A stretch of 38,809 nucleotides of DNA from Faecalicatena fissicatena (GTDB lineage Bacteria; Bacillota; Clostridia; Lachnospirales; Lachnospiraceae): assembly GCA_001028025.1 (NCBI GenBank), contig LDAQ01000032.1, positions 1 to 38,809 of the forward strand. The letters are read 5' to 3'. A program made the position numbers and the translations under genes. Under the pieces are notes generated by a model, which worked only from the letters and a program-made list of their open reading frames with translations, did not search any database and was not told the origin of the DNA. Positions 25,149-33,985 of the stretch are shown piece after piece (within the stretch, counting starts at the first letter, position 1; every line of letters starts with the position of its first letter).

Positions 25149-25220
25149 TATACCTTATTCTGCAGCTGTGCTGCAGACCCGCCCGAAGGGCATGCATTAC
25201 GGGGTGCCCTCTGGGTATAC
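25149..25220 (+). promoter_or_regulatory. Three-way-junction leader element, copy B
   Basis: Second copy of the element at 8079-8149. Closing stem TATACC / GGTATA is perfect; P2 is TCTGCAGC-tgt-GCTGCAGA; P3 is AGGGCA ... TGCCCT with the conserved loop TGCATTACGGGG. It is followed by an extra hairpin GCAG-caaat-CTGC at about 25229-25242. It stands about 100 nt before the ABC transporter genes on the same strand. Confidence 0.6.
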
Positions 25221-25323
25221 CTTATTCTGCAGCAAATCTGCTGTTTAATCTATCCCCATATACATTCACCCTTCTGCTGATTCTTCATAAACTAACTATA
25301 TACTTGTCGAATGGAGTGTCTGC

Positions 25324-26091
25324 ATGGAACCAATACTCGAATTAAAGAACATAAATTATGCTTACCACACATTAGAAGGGGAAACCAAAGCACTGACAGA
25401 TATTTCATTTTCCCTCGCCTCCGGAGAATTTGTCGCCATTGTCGGCCCGTCCGGGTGCGGCAAATCCACTCTGCTCTCGATTGTATCCGGCTTGTTGGAA
25501 CCGGAAAAGGGACTGATAAAAACGAATGGGAAATATTTAAGAGAAAGTACAATGAATATCGGATATATGCTTCAGCATGACCACCTTTTCGAGTGGCGGA
25601 CTGTCTACAGCAATGTTTTGCTTGGGCTGGAAATCCAGCATATGCTTTCTGCGAAATCAAAAGCAAAAGCCAGAGAACTACTCGAATTGTACGGTCTCAA
25701 ACAGTTCAGTAATTCCAAACCATCAGAATTGTCAGGAGGAATGCGCCAGCGCGCTGCTCTGATCCGCACCCTCGTCCTGGAGCCTGATATTCTTCTGCTG
25801 GATGAACCATTTTCTGCCCTGGACTACCAGACACGTCTCTCCGTAGGCGATGACATCGGACAGATTATCCGAAATGCACATAAGACCGCATTACTGGTGA
25901 CTCATGATCTCTCGGAAGCTGTAAGCCTTGCGGACCGTGTCATAATCCTTACGCAGAGGCCTGCAACGATTGCCAAAATAGTCCCGATCACATTTACTCT
26001 TGAGAAAGATACCCCTCTTCTCAGAAGGAATGCTCCCGAGTTTAAAAATTATTTCAATATTATATGGGAGGAGTTGAATAAAAATGAATGA
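25324..26091 (+). CDS. ABC transporter ATP-binding protein (SsuB/TauB-like)
   Basis: 255-residue ATPase of the nitrate/sulfonate/taurine type importers. Walker A GPSGCGKST (about 40-48), Q-loop region near LQHDHLFEW, signature LSGGMRQR, Walker B LLLDEPFSALD, switch His in VTHDLSEA. ATG 25324 follows AATGGAG. Its stop overlaps the permease start by 8 nt, so the two are coupled. No substrate-binding protein gene lies beside it in the window, so the cargo cannot be deduced; families of this type carry sulfonates, nitrate, thiamine precursors and similar compounds. Confidence 0.9.
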   Translation: MEPILELKNINYAYHTLEGETKALTDISFSLASGEFVAIVGPSGCGKSTLLSIVSGLLEPEKGLIKTNGKYLRESTMNIGYMLQHDHLFEWRTVYSNVLLGLEIQHMLSAKSKAKARELLELYGLKQFSNSKPSELSGGMRQRAALIRTLVLEPDILLLDEPFSALDYQTRLSVGDDIGQIIRNAHKTALLVTHDLSEAVSLADRVIILTQRPATIAKIVPITFTLEKDTPLLRRNAPEFKNYFNIIWEELNKNE

Positions 26092-26881
26092 AATTTCTGT
26101 TGGACAGCAAAGTTATCTGAACAGCCGGAAACGCCACAAAAGGATTGTACGGGTCTCCCGGGTTGCAATCCTTTTGAGTTTTCTGTTCCTGTGGGAATTC
26201 ACTGCAAATGTGGGAATCATTGACTCCTTCATTTTCAGCAGCCCATCGAAAATCGCACTCTGCTTCTGGGGAATGGTCCTGGATAAAACCATCTTTGTCC
26301 ATATCTGGACCACACTATATGAGACAATCGTCAGCTTCCTGCTCGTCACTTTGATCAGCGTTATGCTGGCTGTCGCCCTTTGGTGCAGCAAAAAGCTGTC
26401 GGAAATTATGGACCCCTATCTGGTTGTCCTGAACAGCCTTCCGAAGTCCGCACTGGCACCACTTCTCATTGTCTGGCTGGGTGCCACTAAAACTACAATC
26501 ATAGTAGCCGGTATGTCCGTGGCAATATTCGGCAGCATACTAAACCTTTATACCAGCTTTACCACTGTAGATGAGGAAAAGATAAAACTGATCTATACAC
26601 TGAGGGGAAACAAGTGGCACGCTTTGACAAAAGTCGTGCTGCCCAGCTCCATCCCGGCCATTATCAGCAATATGAAAGTCAACATCGGGCTCTGCCTGGT
26701 CGGTGTCATCATCGGAGAATTTCTGGCAGCGCGCAACGGTCTCGGGTACCTGATTATCTACTCATCACAGGTATTTAAAATGGATTGGCTCCTCATGTCT
26801 ATCGTTCTGCTCTGTATTATGGCGATGGGGCTTTATGCGCTGATCAATATGCTTGAGAAAATTTATCAGAAAAGAATCTGA
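26084..26881 (+). CDS. ABC transporter permease (SsuC/TauC-like)
   Basis: 265-residue integral membrane partner of the preceding ATPase, with about six helices. The cytoplasmic EAA-type loop, GVIIGEFLAARNGLGYLI near residues 207-225, contacts the ATPase. The N-terminal 25 residues are basic (SRKRHKRIVRVSR), giving a cytoplasmic start. The start codon lies inside the end of the ATPase gene. After the stop there is a 341-nt gap without a convincing gene and then oppositely oriented DNA, so the operon ends here and lacks its own binding protein. Confidence 0.9.
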   Translation: MNEISVGQQSYLNSRKRHKRIVRVSRVAILLSFLFLWEFTANVGIIDSFIFSSPSKIALCFWGMVLDKTIFVHIWTTLYETIVSFLLVTLISVMLAVALWCSKKLSEIMDPYLVVLNSLPKSALAPLLIVWLGATKTTIIVAGMSVAIFGSILNLYTSFTTVDEEKIKLIYTLRGNKWHALTKVVLPSSIPAIISNMKVNIGLCLVGVIIGEFLAARNGLGYLIIYSSQVFKMDWLLMSIVLLCIMAMGLYALINMLEKIYQKRI

Positions 26882-27222
26882 TCCTGCCTCATCTATGCGC
26901 GTTTGTTCTGAACATTTAAAAGCAGCTGCGTTCTACCACACAGCTGCCCTACATATTTCCAGATTCACACCATATATTTTTTTCTGGCTCATGTTCTTAG
27001 TTATATCTTCCCAGCCGATTCAAAGGCTCCCCAGGTCGCTCCCATCAAATTAGATACATGCCTCAGCTTCAATCAGGCTTCCAAAAGTTCCAGCAGTTCC
27101 TCCTGTCTCATACCGCCAAGCCCTCCTGCCTGCGCATTCACAATCTGATCCGCCAGATACATTCAGGTTAAAAATCACGCTCTTCCTGCAGCCGCAAATG
27201 CACATAAAAGCTTCTCTAAAAC
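26882..27222. other. Intergenic stretch with short open remnants
   Basis: No credible gene. On the minus strand two short open stretches follow each other in different frames. The first begins MYLADQIVNAQAGGLGG and ends LLELLEA-stop; the second ends VSNLMGATWGAFESAGKI-stop. They could be remains of a decayed gene, but I recognise no family. No clear terminator for the ABC operon was found. Confidence 0.3.
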
Positions 27223-27606
27223 CTATTTAATCCGCGACAGATGCTGGCAGTAGACATATATATTCTGGATTTTTTTCGCTTCAACTCCGTCATCCGTCTG
27301 TATAACAGGCTGTGTCTCTGAAGGAGTCACATAAAGTTTAAATACAATCGCGTCCTGCCCTTCCCTCATATTTCTGATCTTCTTAAATTCAAAGTTTCTT
27401 TTTTCAATTCCCAGGTAGTCAAAAATAACGGTCTCAATGTCAGTATTTGTAAAACAGCGGAGGATCATATTTTCATCATACATCTCTATGATTGCCTTCG
27501 TTTCTTCAAACGTGAGATTGCTGCATTTAAATTCTCCTTTGTTCAATACCGACATCATATTGCTGTTGTCAAGTAACAGTAAAGGTTTTGCAAGTTTTTC
27601 TCCCAT
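27223..27606 (-). CDS. DUF1874 / STIV B116-like protein (YddF type)
   Basis: 127 residues. The pattern PLLLLDNSNMM - GEFKC - LTFEETKAII - YLGIEKRNFEF - REGQDAIVFKLYVTP fits the small DUF1874 fold known from archaeal viruses and from mobile elements of Firmicutes. Some viral members (AcrIII-1) degrade cyclic tetra-adenylate using a histidine in a GHE motif; here the matching place reads FTNTD, so that histidine is absent and ring-nuclease activity is unlikely. A C-terminal ~30-residue extension is extra. ATG 27606 follows AAAGGGAGGGACTGAT. It stands alone between unrelated units. Confidence 0.6.
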   Translation of the reverse strand: MGEKLAKPLLLLDNSNMMSVLNKGEFKCSNLTFEETKAIIEMYDENMILRCFTNTDIETVIFDYLGIEKRNFEFKKIRNMREGQDAIVFKLYVTPSETQPVIQTDDGVEAKKIQNIYVYCQHLSRIK

Positions 27607-27948
27607 ATCAGTCCCTCCCTTTCACATGTGGAATCTGAACATCTGCGCACAATAAGATCCTTTTATCCCCTGCAGGAATGGTGTACAGATGCACCGGGCG
27701 GTTTCATATCCGGCTGCACAGCCTTCCTTGCCATGCCCGAAGGGTACATGCAGTTTCATTACATGTATTCTATATTTTAATGATAAATGTACCGGAGGAA
27801 AATAGCAACCAAAGTTATTTACTTAACGGGATTGTTATAAATAGAACGTGCCGCCGGCTAAGGAAAAACAGCCGGCAGCACGCCTGATACCTGGGTTTTT
27901 TAATTCTGTAACAGAAAAATGATCTCTCACATATCATCGTCTGTTAAT
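27607..27948. other. Intergenic region downstream of the ammonia-lyase gene
   Basis: No gene seen. It holds the ribosome site of the DUF1874-like gene at its left edge and the terminator hairpin at 27847-27882. The middle part (27700-27790) has short inverted repeats and a stretch faintly like the three-way-junction element (CCCGAAGGGTACATGCA), too degenerate to count as a copy. Confidence 0.4.
27847..27882 (-). terminator. Terminator hairpin of the catabolic island
   Basis: Arms 27847-27859 and 27870-27882 (CGTGC-N-GCCGGCT and complement), 13 bp with one variable pair that is G-U on the minus strand but C-A on the plus. It is followed on the minus strand by TTCTATTTATAA. It probably ends the transcript running through the ammonia-lyase gene. 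Confidence 0.6.
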
Positions 27949-29538
27949 TTATTCACCTTCGCATATCTCAGCAACTTTCTGCCCCGTCGGAGTACATGCC
28001 AGTCCTCCGTATGTACCCTTCAGGCATGGAGGCAGCTGCTCTCCCACTTCTTTCATCGCTATAATTGTCTCATCCAGCGGGATCTGCACGGAAAAACCGC
28101 AGAGAACCATATTCGCAGATGACAATGCATTGGAAACTGCCATAGCATTACGCGCATTGCACGGTTCATAGCCCACAGAGACCGGATCACAGATCAGCCC
28201 CAGCACGTTCTGCAGGGTAACTGCGGATGCGGTAAATGCCTGCTGTGCCGTGCCCCCCATCATCTCTGCCACGCCTGCTGCAGCCATGGCTCCTGCGGAG
28301 CCGCACTCTGCCTGGCAGCCGGCAACTTCACCGCCGAAGGTCGCCTGGTGCGCCACAAAGATTCCAACGCAGCCTGCCGCAAACATCGCCGTCGCAATCT
28401 CCTCGTCACTCTTTCCCATGCGGTCCCCCAGTTGGACAACCGCTGCCGGAAGGATACCGACCGAGCCTACCGTAGGAGATGCCACTACAACATCGGGTCG
28501 CTTCTGCTCTACTTTTTCCAGAATACCGATGGCAACACAGACCAGCTCGTTTAAGATACCAAGTTCCGCAACCGGAACCGTTTTATTCTGCATGCTCTCG
28601 TACATATCTGTTGCTTTAACCGGGTAGAGTTCGCCTATCTTTTCGTCCGTCTTATTATGGATCGCGACATGGGCCGACCTGCGCATTACACTCACAATGT
28701 TCTGCATCATCTCCATGACCTTTTCCCGTGTATAACCGCTGCGCGCCATCTCATAGCGGATTCCCAGTTCTCCGGCGCTCAGATGATCAGCTTTTCCATA
28801 TTCCAGCGCCTGTGCAGCCGTTCTGAATGGAATATCCTCATATGCAAAGCTGGACAGAACCGGAAGCACATGGTCTGTATACCGCACATTGACAACTCCC
28901 GGCAGCTCCAGCATCTTCTGAAGCTGTGCCTCCCTGAGGGCTTCCCGGGTTTCAAAGTAAAGCATGCGTTTCCCGCCTGCTGTACTCTCCTTCATCCGGA
29001 ATTCCAGTTCTGCTATCCCTTTCACGCCGTCTTCAACCACACTGTATTCTGCAGTTTCATCCAGATAGAGAAATGCGGCGTTGAAATCGCCCTTAATCAT
29101 AATCGGAAATCCATCGATCTCAATAATCTCAATCGCTCCGCCGCCTACAGATGTTGTCCCTAATGTGAGACGGCCGCCGTCTTTCCCCTCCATCTCCATA
29201 AAGGCGTAATTGGCGTGATTATTTTTCTTCGGTTCCTTCACAAACTGAATATCTACGCCCTTCTCTTCCGCAATTTCCAGCGCATCCGTCATATCATCGC
29301 TGTCAATCCGGCCTCCGATCAGTCCTGCGGTAAATCCTCTGTCTGACCACTGCAGCTTATAATAAGAAGCATAAGAGCTTCCCGGGTCAAAAGAAATACG
29401 TGCCTTCTGCACCTCACCGCCCAGCAGCATGCGGGCAGTGGCACCGATTCTGTATGGTCCTGCCGTATGGGAACTGGATGTGCCGATCATAATCGGGCCA
29501 AACACTTCATTAAATATACTGCCGTAATATTCCTCCAT
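27949..29538 (-). CDS. L-serine dehydratase-like ammonia-lyase, beta-alpha single chain
   Basis: 529-residue Fe-S ammonia-lyase. N-terminal beta domain (FGPIMIGTSSSHTAGPYRIG at about 12-31), an ACT-like middle (about 175-240), and C-terminal catalytic alpha domain. Known enzymes turn L-serine into pyruvate and NH3 with a 4Fe-4S cluster. Ligand cysteines match Cys408 (AGCQAEC), Cys450 (ICDP) and Cys460 (EPCNARN). The usual CDPVAGLVEVPC reads CDPVSVGYEPC, one residue shorter, in a substrate-contacting loop, so the substrate may not be plain serine. Start 29538 is chosen for AAGGAGGATATT. Last gene of the island, 52 nt after the BCCT carrier. Confidence 0.85.
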   Translation of the reverse strand: MEEYYGSIFNEVFGPIMIGTSSSHTAGPYRIGATARMLLGGEVQKARISFDPGSSYASYYKLQWSDRGFTAGLIGGRIDSDDMTDALEIAEEKGVDIQFVKEPKKNNHANYAFMEMEGKDGGRLTLGTTSVGGGAIEIIEIDGFPIMIKGDFNAAFLYLDETAEYSVVEDGVKGIAELEFRMKESTAGGKRMLYFETREALREAQLQKMLELPGVVNVRYTDHVLPVLSSFAYEDIPFRTAAQALEYGKADHLSAGELGIRYEMARSGYTREKVMEMMQNIVSVMRRSAHVAIHNKTDEKIGELYPVKATDMYESMQNKTVPVAELGILNELVCVAIGILEKVEQKRPDVVVASPTVGSVGILPAAVVQLGDRMGKSDEEIATAMFAAGCVGIFVAHQATFGGEVAGCQAECGSAGAMAAAGVAEMMGGTAQQAFTASAVTLQNVLGLICDPVSVGYEPCNARNAMAVSNALSSANMVLCGFSVQIPLDETIIAMKEVGEQLPPCLKGTYGGLACTPTGQKVAEICEGE

Positions 29539-29590
29539 AATATCCTCCTTTTCGGATCTGAATTTCATCTAATATTTGTAAACCCCCATT

Positions 29591-31117
29591 TTAATTAATT
29601 TTTGGCGGGTTGTCTTTTTCCAGTGTCTTTTTCACCGATACCATCAGCAGGAACAGCACAAAAATCAGCGGAAGCCCCGTCACAACAGACATGATCTTCA
29701 CCGATTCGATTCCTCCGATCAGCATCAGCGCTATTGATAGTATACAGAACAAAAGCGCCCAGAACAGCCTGTTCCATCTTGCCGGCTCCCCTGTCGGCGA
29801 CAGTTTCTTCGTAGTCGCACCTGCCAGCACATACGCGCAGGAATCAATGGTCGTGGCCAGATATACAAAACAGACAATACATAAAAACAGCATCATGATC
29901 TTTGCCATCGGAAGCGTTTTCAGTATCGCTATAATCGCCTGGCTCTGTCCTTCATTATTTAAAATACTGACCAGATCCACCCTGCCGCTTTTCTGCAGGT
30001 ACAGGGAATAGCCGCCAAAGATCATAAAACTGAAGCAGCATCCCAGAGAGCCCCAAATCATCTGCCCCCACATTACATTTTTAATCGATCTTCCTCGTGA
30101 AATCTTCCCTACGAACATCCCCATCATGGGCATAAATGCGATCCACCATCCCCAGTAAAATACGGTCCAGTCTTTCGTAAACTCCCCGCTTCCAAAGGGC
30201 TGGGTGTAGGTACTCATTCTGAAAAATTCCTTTAAATACAAACCTGTACTATTTAATTCCATTTTCATAATCCCGACCGTAGGCCCGGTAAACAGAATAA
30301 TCAGCAGGAAGATAAACGCCATCACTATGTTGATATTACTCAGCTTCTGGATTCCTTTATCCAGCCCGAGATAGACGCTGGTACCGAAAATAAAAATCCA
30401 GATCGTCAGAACCGTCAGCTTTACTGCCAGGTCATAGGCCTGTGGAATGCCGAACACCTCACGGATGACATCCGCCAGAACCGGCGTACCGATTCCCAGA
30501 GAGGTTGCAATGGATCCCACGACTCCGAATATAACGAGAATATCAATCACGTGGCCCAGCCAGCCGTTTGTCTGCTTTTTTAAAACAATACTGCATGCAG
30601 AACTTAAACGGATGCTCGGCTCTTTTCTTACATACATCATATAGGCCACAGCGATAATCGCAGGATTGTAAAATGCCCATGCGCTCAGCCCCCAATGAAA
30701 CTGCCCATACATATGCGCATACTCATACGCCTGTTCGCTCAAAGGCTCGATCAGAAAAGGCGGACTGCTCACATAATAGATCGGCTCCAGGAAACCCAGA
30801 ATCACGATACTGGTTCCCACCCCTGCCGTAAACAGCATGGCGATCCAGGAAATCTGCGAATACTGAGGCTTTTCATCCTTATCTCCCAGTTTGATGGAGC
30901 CAAACCGGCTTGTCGTCATCCAGATCAGAAAGGCAAAACTGCAGATACATGCCGTAAGATAGAGCCAGCCAAAATTTTCAGTACAGCGGTCATACAAGTA
31001 TTTAATTGCCTGTCCTGCCTTTACCGGCTGAAAAAGTAAGACCAGGATCAGTAAAACCAGGATCAGGCATGTAGGTGCAAAAATTTTCAGATTAATCTTA
31101 TGAAATAGCTTACTCAT
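29591..31117 (-). CDS. BCCT-family transporter
   Basis: 508-residue, 12-helix carrier of the betaine/carnitine/choline family. The central signature DWTVFYWGWWIAFMPMMGMF (helix 8) and following ISRGRS are plain. Characterised members move quaternary-ammonium or related zwitterions (glycine betaine, carnitine, choline, ectoine), driven by Na+ or H+ or by exchange. Start ATG 31117 with AAAGGAG upstream. It lies between the acyl-CoA synthetase and the ammonia-lyase, so it is a likely importer of the pathway substrate. A 128-nt gap upstream contains two strong hairpins. Confidence 0.92.
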   Translation of the reverse strand: MSKLFHKINLKIFAPTCLILVLLILVLLFQPVKAGQAIKYLYDRCTENFGWLYLTACICSFAFLIWMTTSRFGSIKLGDKDEKPQYSQISWIAMLFTAGVGTSIVILGFLEPIYYVSSPPFLIEPLSEQAYEYAHMYGQFHWGLSAWAFYNPAIIAVAYMMYVRKEPSIRLSSACSIVLKKQTNGWLGHVIDILVIFGVVGSIATSLGIGTPVLADVIREVFGIPQAYDLAVKLTVLTIWIFIFGTSVYLGLDKGIQKLSNINIVMAFIFLLIILFTGPTVGIMKMELNSTGLYLKEFFRMSTYTQPFGSGEFTKDWTVFYWGWWIAFMPMMGMFVGKISRGRSIKNVMWGQMIWGSLGCCFSFMIFGGYSLYLQKSGRVDLVSILNNEGQSQAIIAILKTLPMAKIMMLFLCIVCFVYLATTIDSCAYVLAGATTKKLSPTGEPARWNRLFWALLFCILSIALMLIGGIESVKIMSVVTGLPLIFVLFLLMVSVKKTLEKDNPPKIN

Positions 31118-31149
31118 TCAGGACTCCTTTATTCTCGCGAAGGCAACGA

Positions 31150-31212
31150 ACCAAATGTACATGCAGGCATGTACACTTGGTGACTGCCCGTGGGGTCAAA
31201 TACCCCGCTGCT
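31150..31212 (-). promoter_or_regulatory. Double hairpin between acyl-CoA synthetase and BCCT genes
   Basis: On the minus strand GGGGT-attt-gACCCC (about 31193-31207) is followed by a 15-bp stem ACCAAGTGTACATGC / GCATGTACATTTGGT (about 31152-31183). Neither has a T run. They may protect or separate segments of one mRNA, or dampen read-through into the BCCT gene. Confidence 0.45.
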
Positions 31213-31245
31213 CGCCGCGCTGCAAATTTGATATCCAGTAGCCTG

Positions 31246-33372
31246 CTACGGGGTCTTTGAGCTGCGCCGCTTCTCTCCATATTTCACAATCAGGCTGTCC
31301 GCGACGCCGACTCCTTCGCCTTCGGGATAGACAAATAACGGATTAATATCCAGCTCTTTCAGCGAGTCTTTGTTTGCAGCCGCAAAATTTCCGACACTTA
31401 CTATCGTATCACATAAAGCGTCAATATCATACTTATCTCCGCCTCTGTATCCATTTAATAATTTGTATGCCTTTAATGACTGCAGCATATTCATTGCTTC
31501 CGTTTTATTAAGCGGTGCAGGGTAGACCGAAACATCCTTGAACACTTCAACAAAGATTCCGCCCATACCCACCATAACGACTGGTCCGAACTGCGGATCA
31601 TTGTTCACTCCAATAATCATTTCCAGCCCAGTCTTAAGCATTGGAGCCATCAGAATTCCATTTATCCCGGCCTGCGGACAATGCTTCTTTACATTTTCCA
31701 TAATCCGGTCATAGGCATCCCCGGCTTCTTTTGCATCTTTTAGATTAAGAATAACGCCTCCTACATCACTTTTATGCAAGATCTCCGCGGATTCAATCTT
31801 CATGGCAAATGCTCCCCGGAAACGCTCCGCTGCTTTCTCAGCTTCTTCACGGGAGGCAGCTATGATCTCATCGGCTGCCGCGACTCCAAACTCTTTCAGG
31901 CTCATCTTGCTTTCATGTTCTGAGAGCGCATAAGTCTTATCGCTTGTTCTCTTCGGCAGTGCAATCTCATGGCTGGTACTGGTATAATCAAAGTTGATAT
32001 AATCCGCCAGTTTTCTCAGCATTTTAAATGCGTACACAGGCGGCGGCAGAACCGGCACTCCGATCTGGAACAGCTTTTCCTGATACTCCGGATTCCTGGT
32101 GTTTTCTGCAAAAGGTATGATTGCAATGGGCTTACACTTGCTGCCCTTTTTCTCCGTCACCTTTTTGATGCCTTCATACATATAATAGATCGCGGGATCT
32201 GCAATCTCATATAAAAGAGTATACCCGATCAGCACCATCCCCACATTGGGATCATCCATCACGGTCTCCAGAACTTTTGCGTACAGATCCGCATCATAGG
32301 AAAGGGTGGCCGTCATATCCAATGGGTTATTTGGTGTCGCGTAGCCCGGAAGCTGCTCCTTCAGGGCGGCCAGCGTCCCTGGTGTAAAGTCCGGATATGA
32401 GATTCCGTTTAAATATCCCACGTCCGCACAGATCGCCGTCTCCCCTCCGGAAAGGTTCATGGAAGCAAACCCGGCTTCTTGCGGCATTTCCGGAATGGTT
32501 GAGAATAAGAGGGACAGCGCCGTCAGTTCTTCCAGGTCTTCCGCCCGGATCGCCCCGAACTTTTTCAGCAGGGCGTCAAACGATGCGTCTGAACCCGACA
32601 GGCTTCCGGTATGGGAAGCCGCAATCGCCTGGCCCTTATTGCTTCTGCCAGCCTTTAATACAATGACCGGTTTTTTCTTCGCGGCTGCCTTATTCAGCAC
32701 TTCCACAAACTTCGCAGGATTTTTCACTCCTTCTATATAAAGGCTGACTACTTTTGTATGTTCATCCTCAACCAGGAAATCCATATAGTCCTCCATCTGG
32801 ATTCCTTTTGCATTTCCCGCCGAGATATTATAGGAAAACTTCATGGACGGGCACTCCATCATAGAAAGGCACAGCTGCCCGCTCTGTGAGATCACGCCGA
32901 TATTTCCCTTTCTCTCGCGCTCAGCCGATATAAATGCAAACGCATATACATTGTCTGTATAATTAACATACCCTGCACAATTCGGGCCCATAACCGCGAT
33001 CCCTAATTCCGCTGCTCTTTCCAGCAGTTCTTTTTCCTGACTGCGTCCTTCCTCCGTACCAACTTCCCCGTAGCCGCTGGCAAAAACCACGGCACCGCCG
33101 CAGCCTTTTTTTGCTCCCTCTTCCAAAAGCGGAAGAATCGTCTTCTGGGCCGTACAGATAATCATCAGGTCAATTTCATCCGGTATGTCCGTCACAGAAG
33201 GATAGCATTTTCTCTCAAATACGGTATCTCTCTTTGGATTTACAAAATAAATCCGGCTCATATCTTTTGTATAGGTAATGATATTGCGGCAGACATCGCC
33301 TCCAAATCCATTTTTTTCACTTGCGCCAATCACTGCTACTGACTTTGGTTTCAGTAATTTGGTTAAGTCCAT
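31246..33372 (-). CDS. Acyl-CoA synthetase (ADP-forming), fused alpha-beta
   Basis: 708 residues. Converts acyl-CoA + ADP + phosphate to acid + CoA + ATP, the energy-saving step of anaerobic 2-oxoacid catabolism. Order: CoA-binding Rossmann domain (about 1-130; SVAVIGASEK), succinyl-CoA-ligase-like domain (about 150-290; ISQSGQ, phosphorylated His254 in AASHTGSLSG), then ATP-grasp domain (about 480-700). ATG 33372 is preferred over an upstream start since AAGGAGG precedes it. It directly follows the oxidoreductase gamma subunit gene, which points to use of that enzyme's acyl-CoA product. The acyl group cannot be set (acetyl, propionyl or branched). Confidence 0.9.
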   Translation of the reverse strand: MDLTKLLKPKSVAVIGASEKNGFGGDVCRNIITYTKDMSRIYFVNPKRDTVFERKCYPSVTDIPDEIDLMIICTAQKTILPLLEEGAKKGCGGAVVFASGYGEVGTEEGRSQEKELLERAAELGIAVMGPNCAGYVNYTDNVYAFAFISAERERKGNIGVISQSGQLCLSMMECPSMKFSYNISAGNAKGIQMEDYMDFLVEDEHTKVVSLYIEGVKNPAKFVEVLNKAAAKKKPVIVLKAGRSNKGQAIAASHTGSLSGSDASFDALLKKFGAIRAEDLEELTALSLLFSTIPEMPQEAGFASMNLSGGETAICADVGYLNGISYPDFTPGTLAALKEQLPGYATPNNPLDMTATLSYDADLYAKVLETVMDDPNVGMVLIGYTLLYEIADPAIYYMYEGIKKVTEKKGSKCKPIAIIPFAENTRNPEYQEKLFQIGVPVLPPPVYAFKMLRKLADYINFDYTSTSHEIALPKRTSDKTYALSEHESKMSLKEFGVAAADEIIAASREEAEKAAERFRGAFAMKIESAEILHKSDVGGVILNLKDAKEAGDAYDRIMENVKKHCPQAGINGILMAPMLKTGLEMIIGVNNDPQFGPVVMVGMGGIFVEVFKDVSVYPAPLNKTEAMNMLQSLKAYKLLNGYRGGDKYDIDALCDTIVSVGNFAAANKDSLKELDINPLFVYPEGEGVGVADSLIVKYGEKRRSSKTP

Positions 33373-33436
33373 CTGACCACCTCCTTTTTGTTGTTCTTCC
33401 ACTAGCATAACAGAAAGTTAATTATTATTCGTTGTA

Positions 33437-33985
33437 CTAGGCCTTCTGCACCGTTTCCGCACCTCTGCGGTAGCAGGCTGCATTCTTTTCGTTATATTTT
33501 CCTTTTCCCTTTTTCTCAAAAAACTGCAGGATAGACTCCTCCAGATAATCCACGGTAAAGATATCTGTTGAGGCAGCCAGCGCGCCCAGCATAACAAGGT
33601 TTGCCGCTTTGAGGTTCTGCACTTCCGCTGCGATGTCCGTCGCCGGCACCTTGATCACGGTAATGTCATCTCTGTATGTCCGGTCTTCCGGTACAATAGA
33701 CGAATTGACTATAAGAAGGCCGCCGACACTTAAGCTGTCTTCAAATTTATCAACTGCCGGTGTATTCAGAGTCAATAAGATATCCGGGTGCTTTGACACC
33801 GGGCAGGCAATCATTTTATCGCTGATTTTCACGGTACAGTTTGCTGTTCCACCCCGCATCTCTGAGCCGTAGGATGGATAAAACAATACATTTTTATCCA
33901 GTTTCATCCCGGCATCTATTAAAATCATCCCTGCGGTCAGGACCCCCTGTCCGCCGAAGCCGGCACAAATTATTTCCTTTTTCAT
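33437..33985 (-). CDS. 2-oxoacid:ferredoxin oxidoreductase, gamma subunit
   Basis: 182 residues, POR gamma domain. GFGGQGVLTAG at the N-terminus, YPSYGSEMRGGTANC and SKHPDILLTLN segments are typical. It helps bind CoA and complete the active complex. The ATG overlaps the beta-subunit stop (ATGA), so it is translationally coupled. The C-terminal ~25 residues are an extra basic tail. Confidence 0.93.
   Translation of the reverse strand: MKKEIICAGFGGQGVLTAGMILIDAGMKLDKNVLFYPSYGSEMRGGTANCTVKISDKMIACPVSKHPDILLTLNTPAVDKFEDSLSVGGLLIVNSSIVPEDRTYRDDITVIKVPATDIAAEVQNLKAANLVMLGALAASTDIFTVDYLEESILQFFEKKGKGKYNEKNAACYRRGAETVQKA

Noticed and set aside
27700..27790. Third copy of the three-way-junction leader
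   Set aside because: Only a short CCCGAAGGG-like match; the loop TGMATTACGGGG and the paired stems are not kept.
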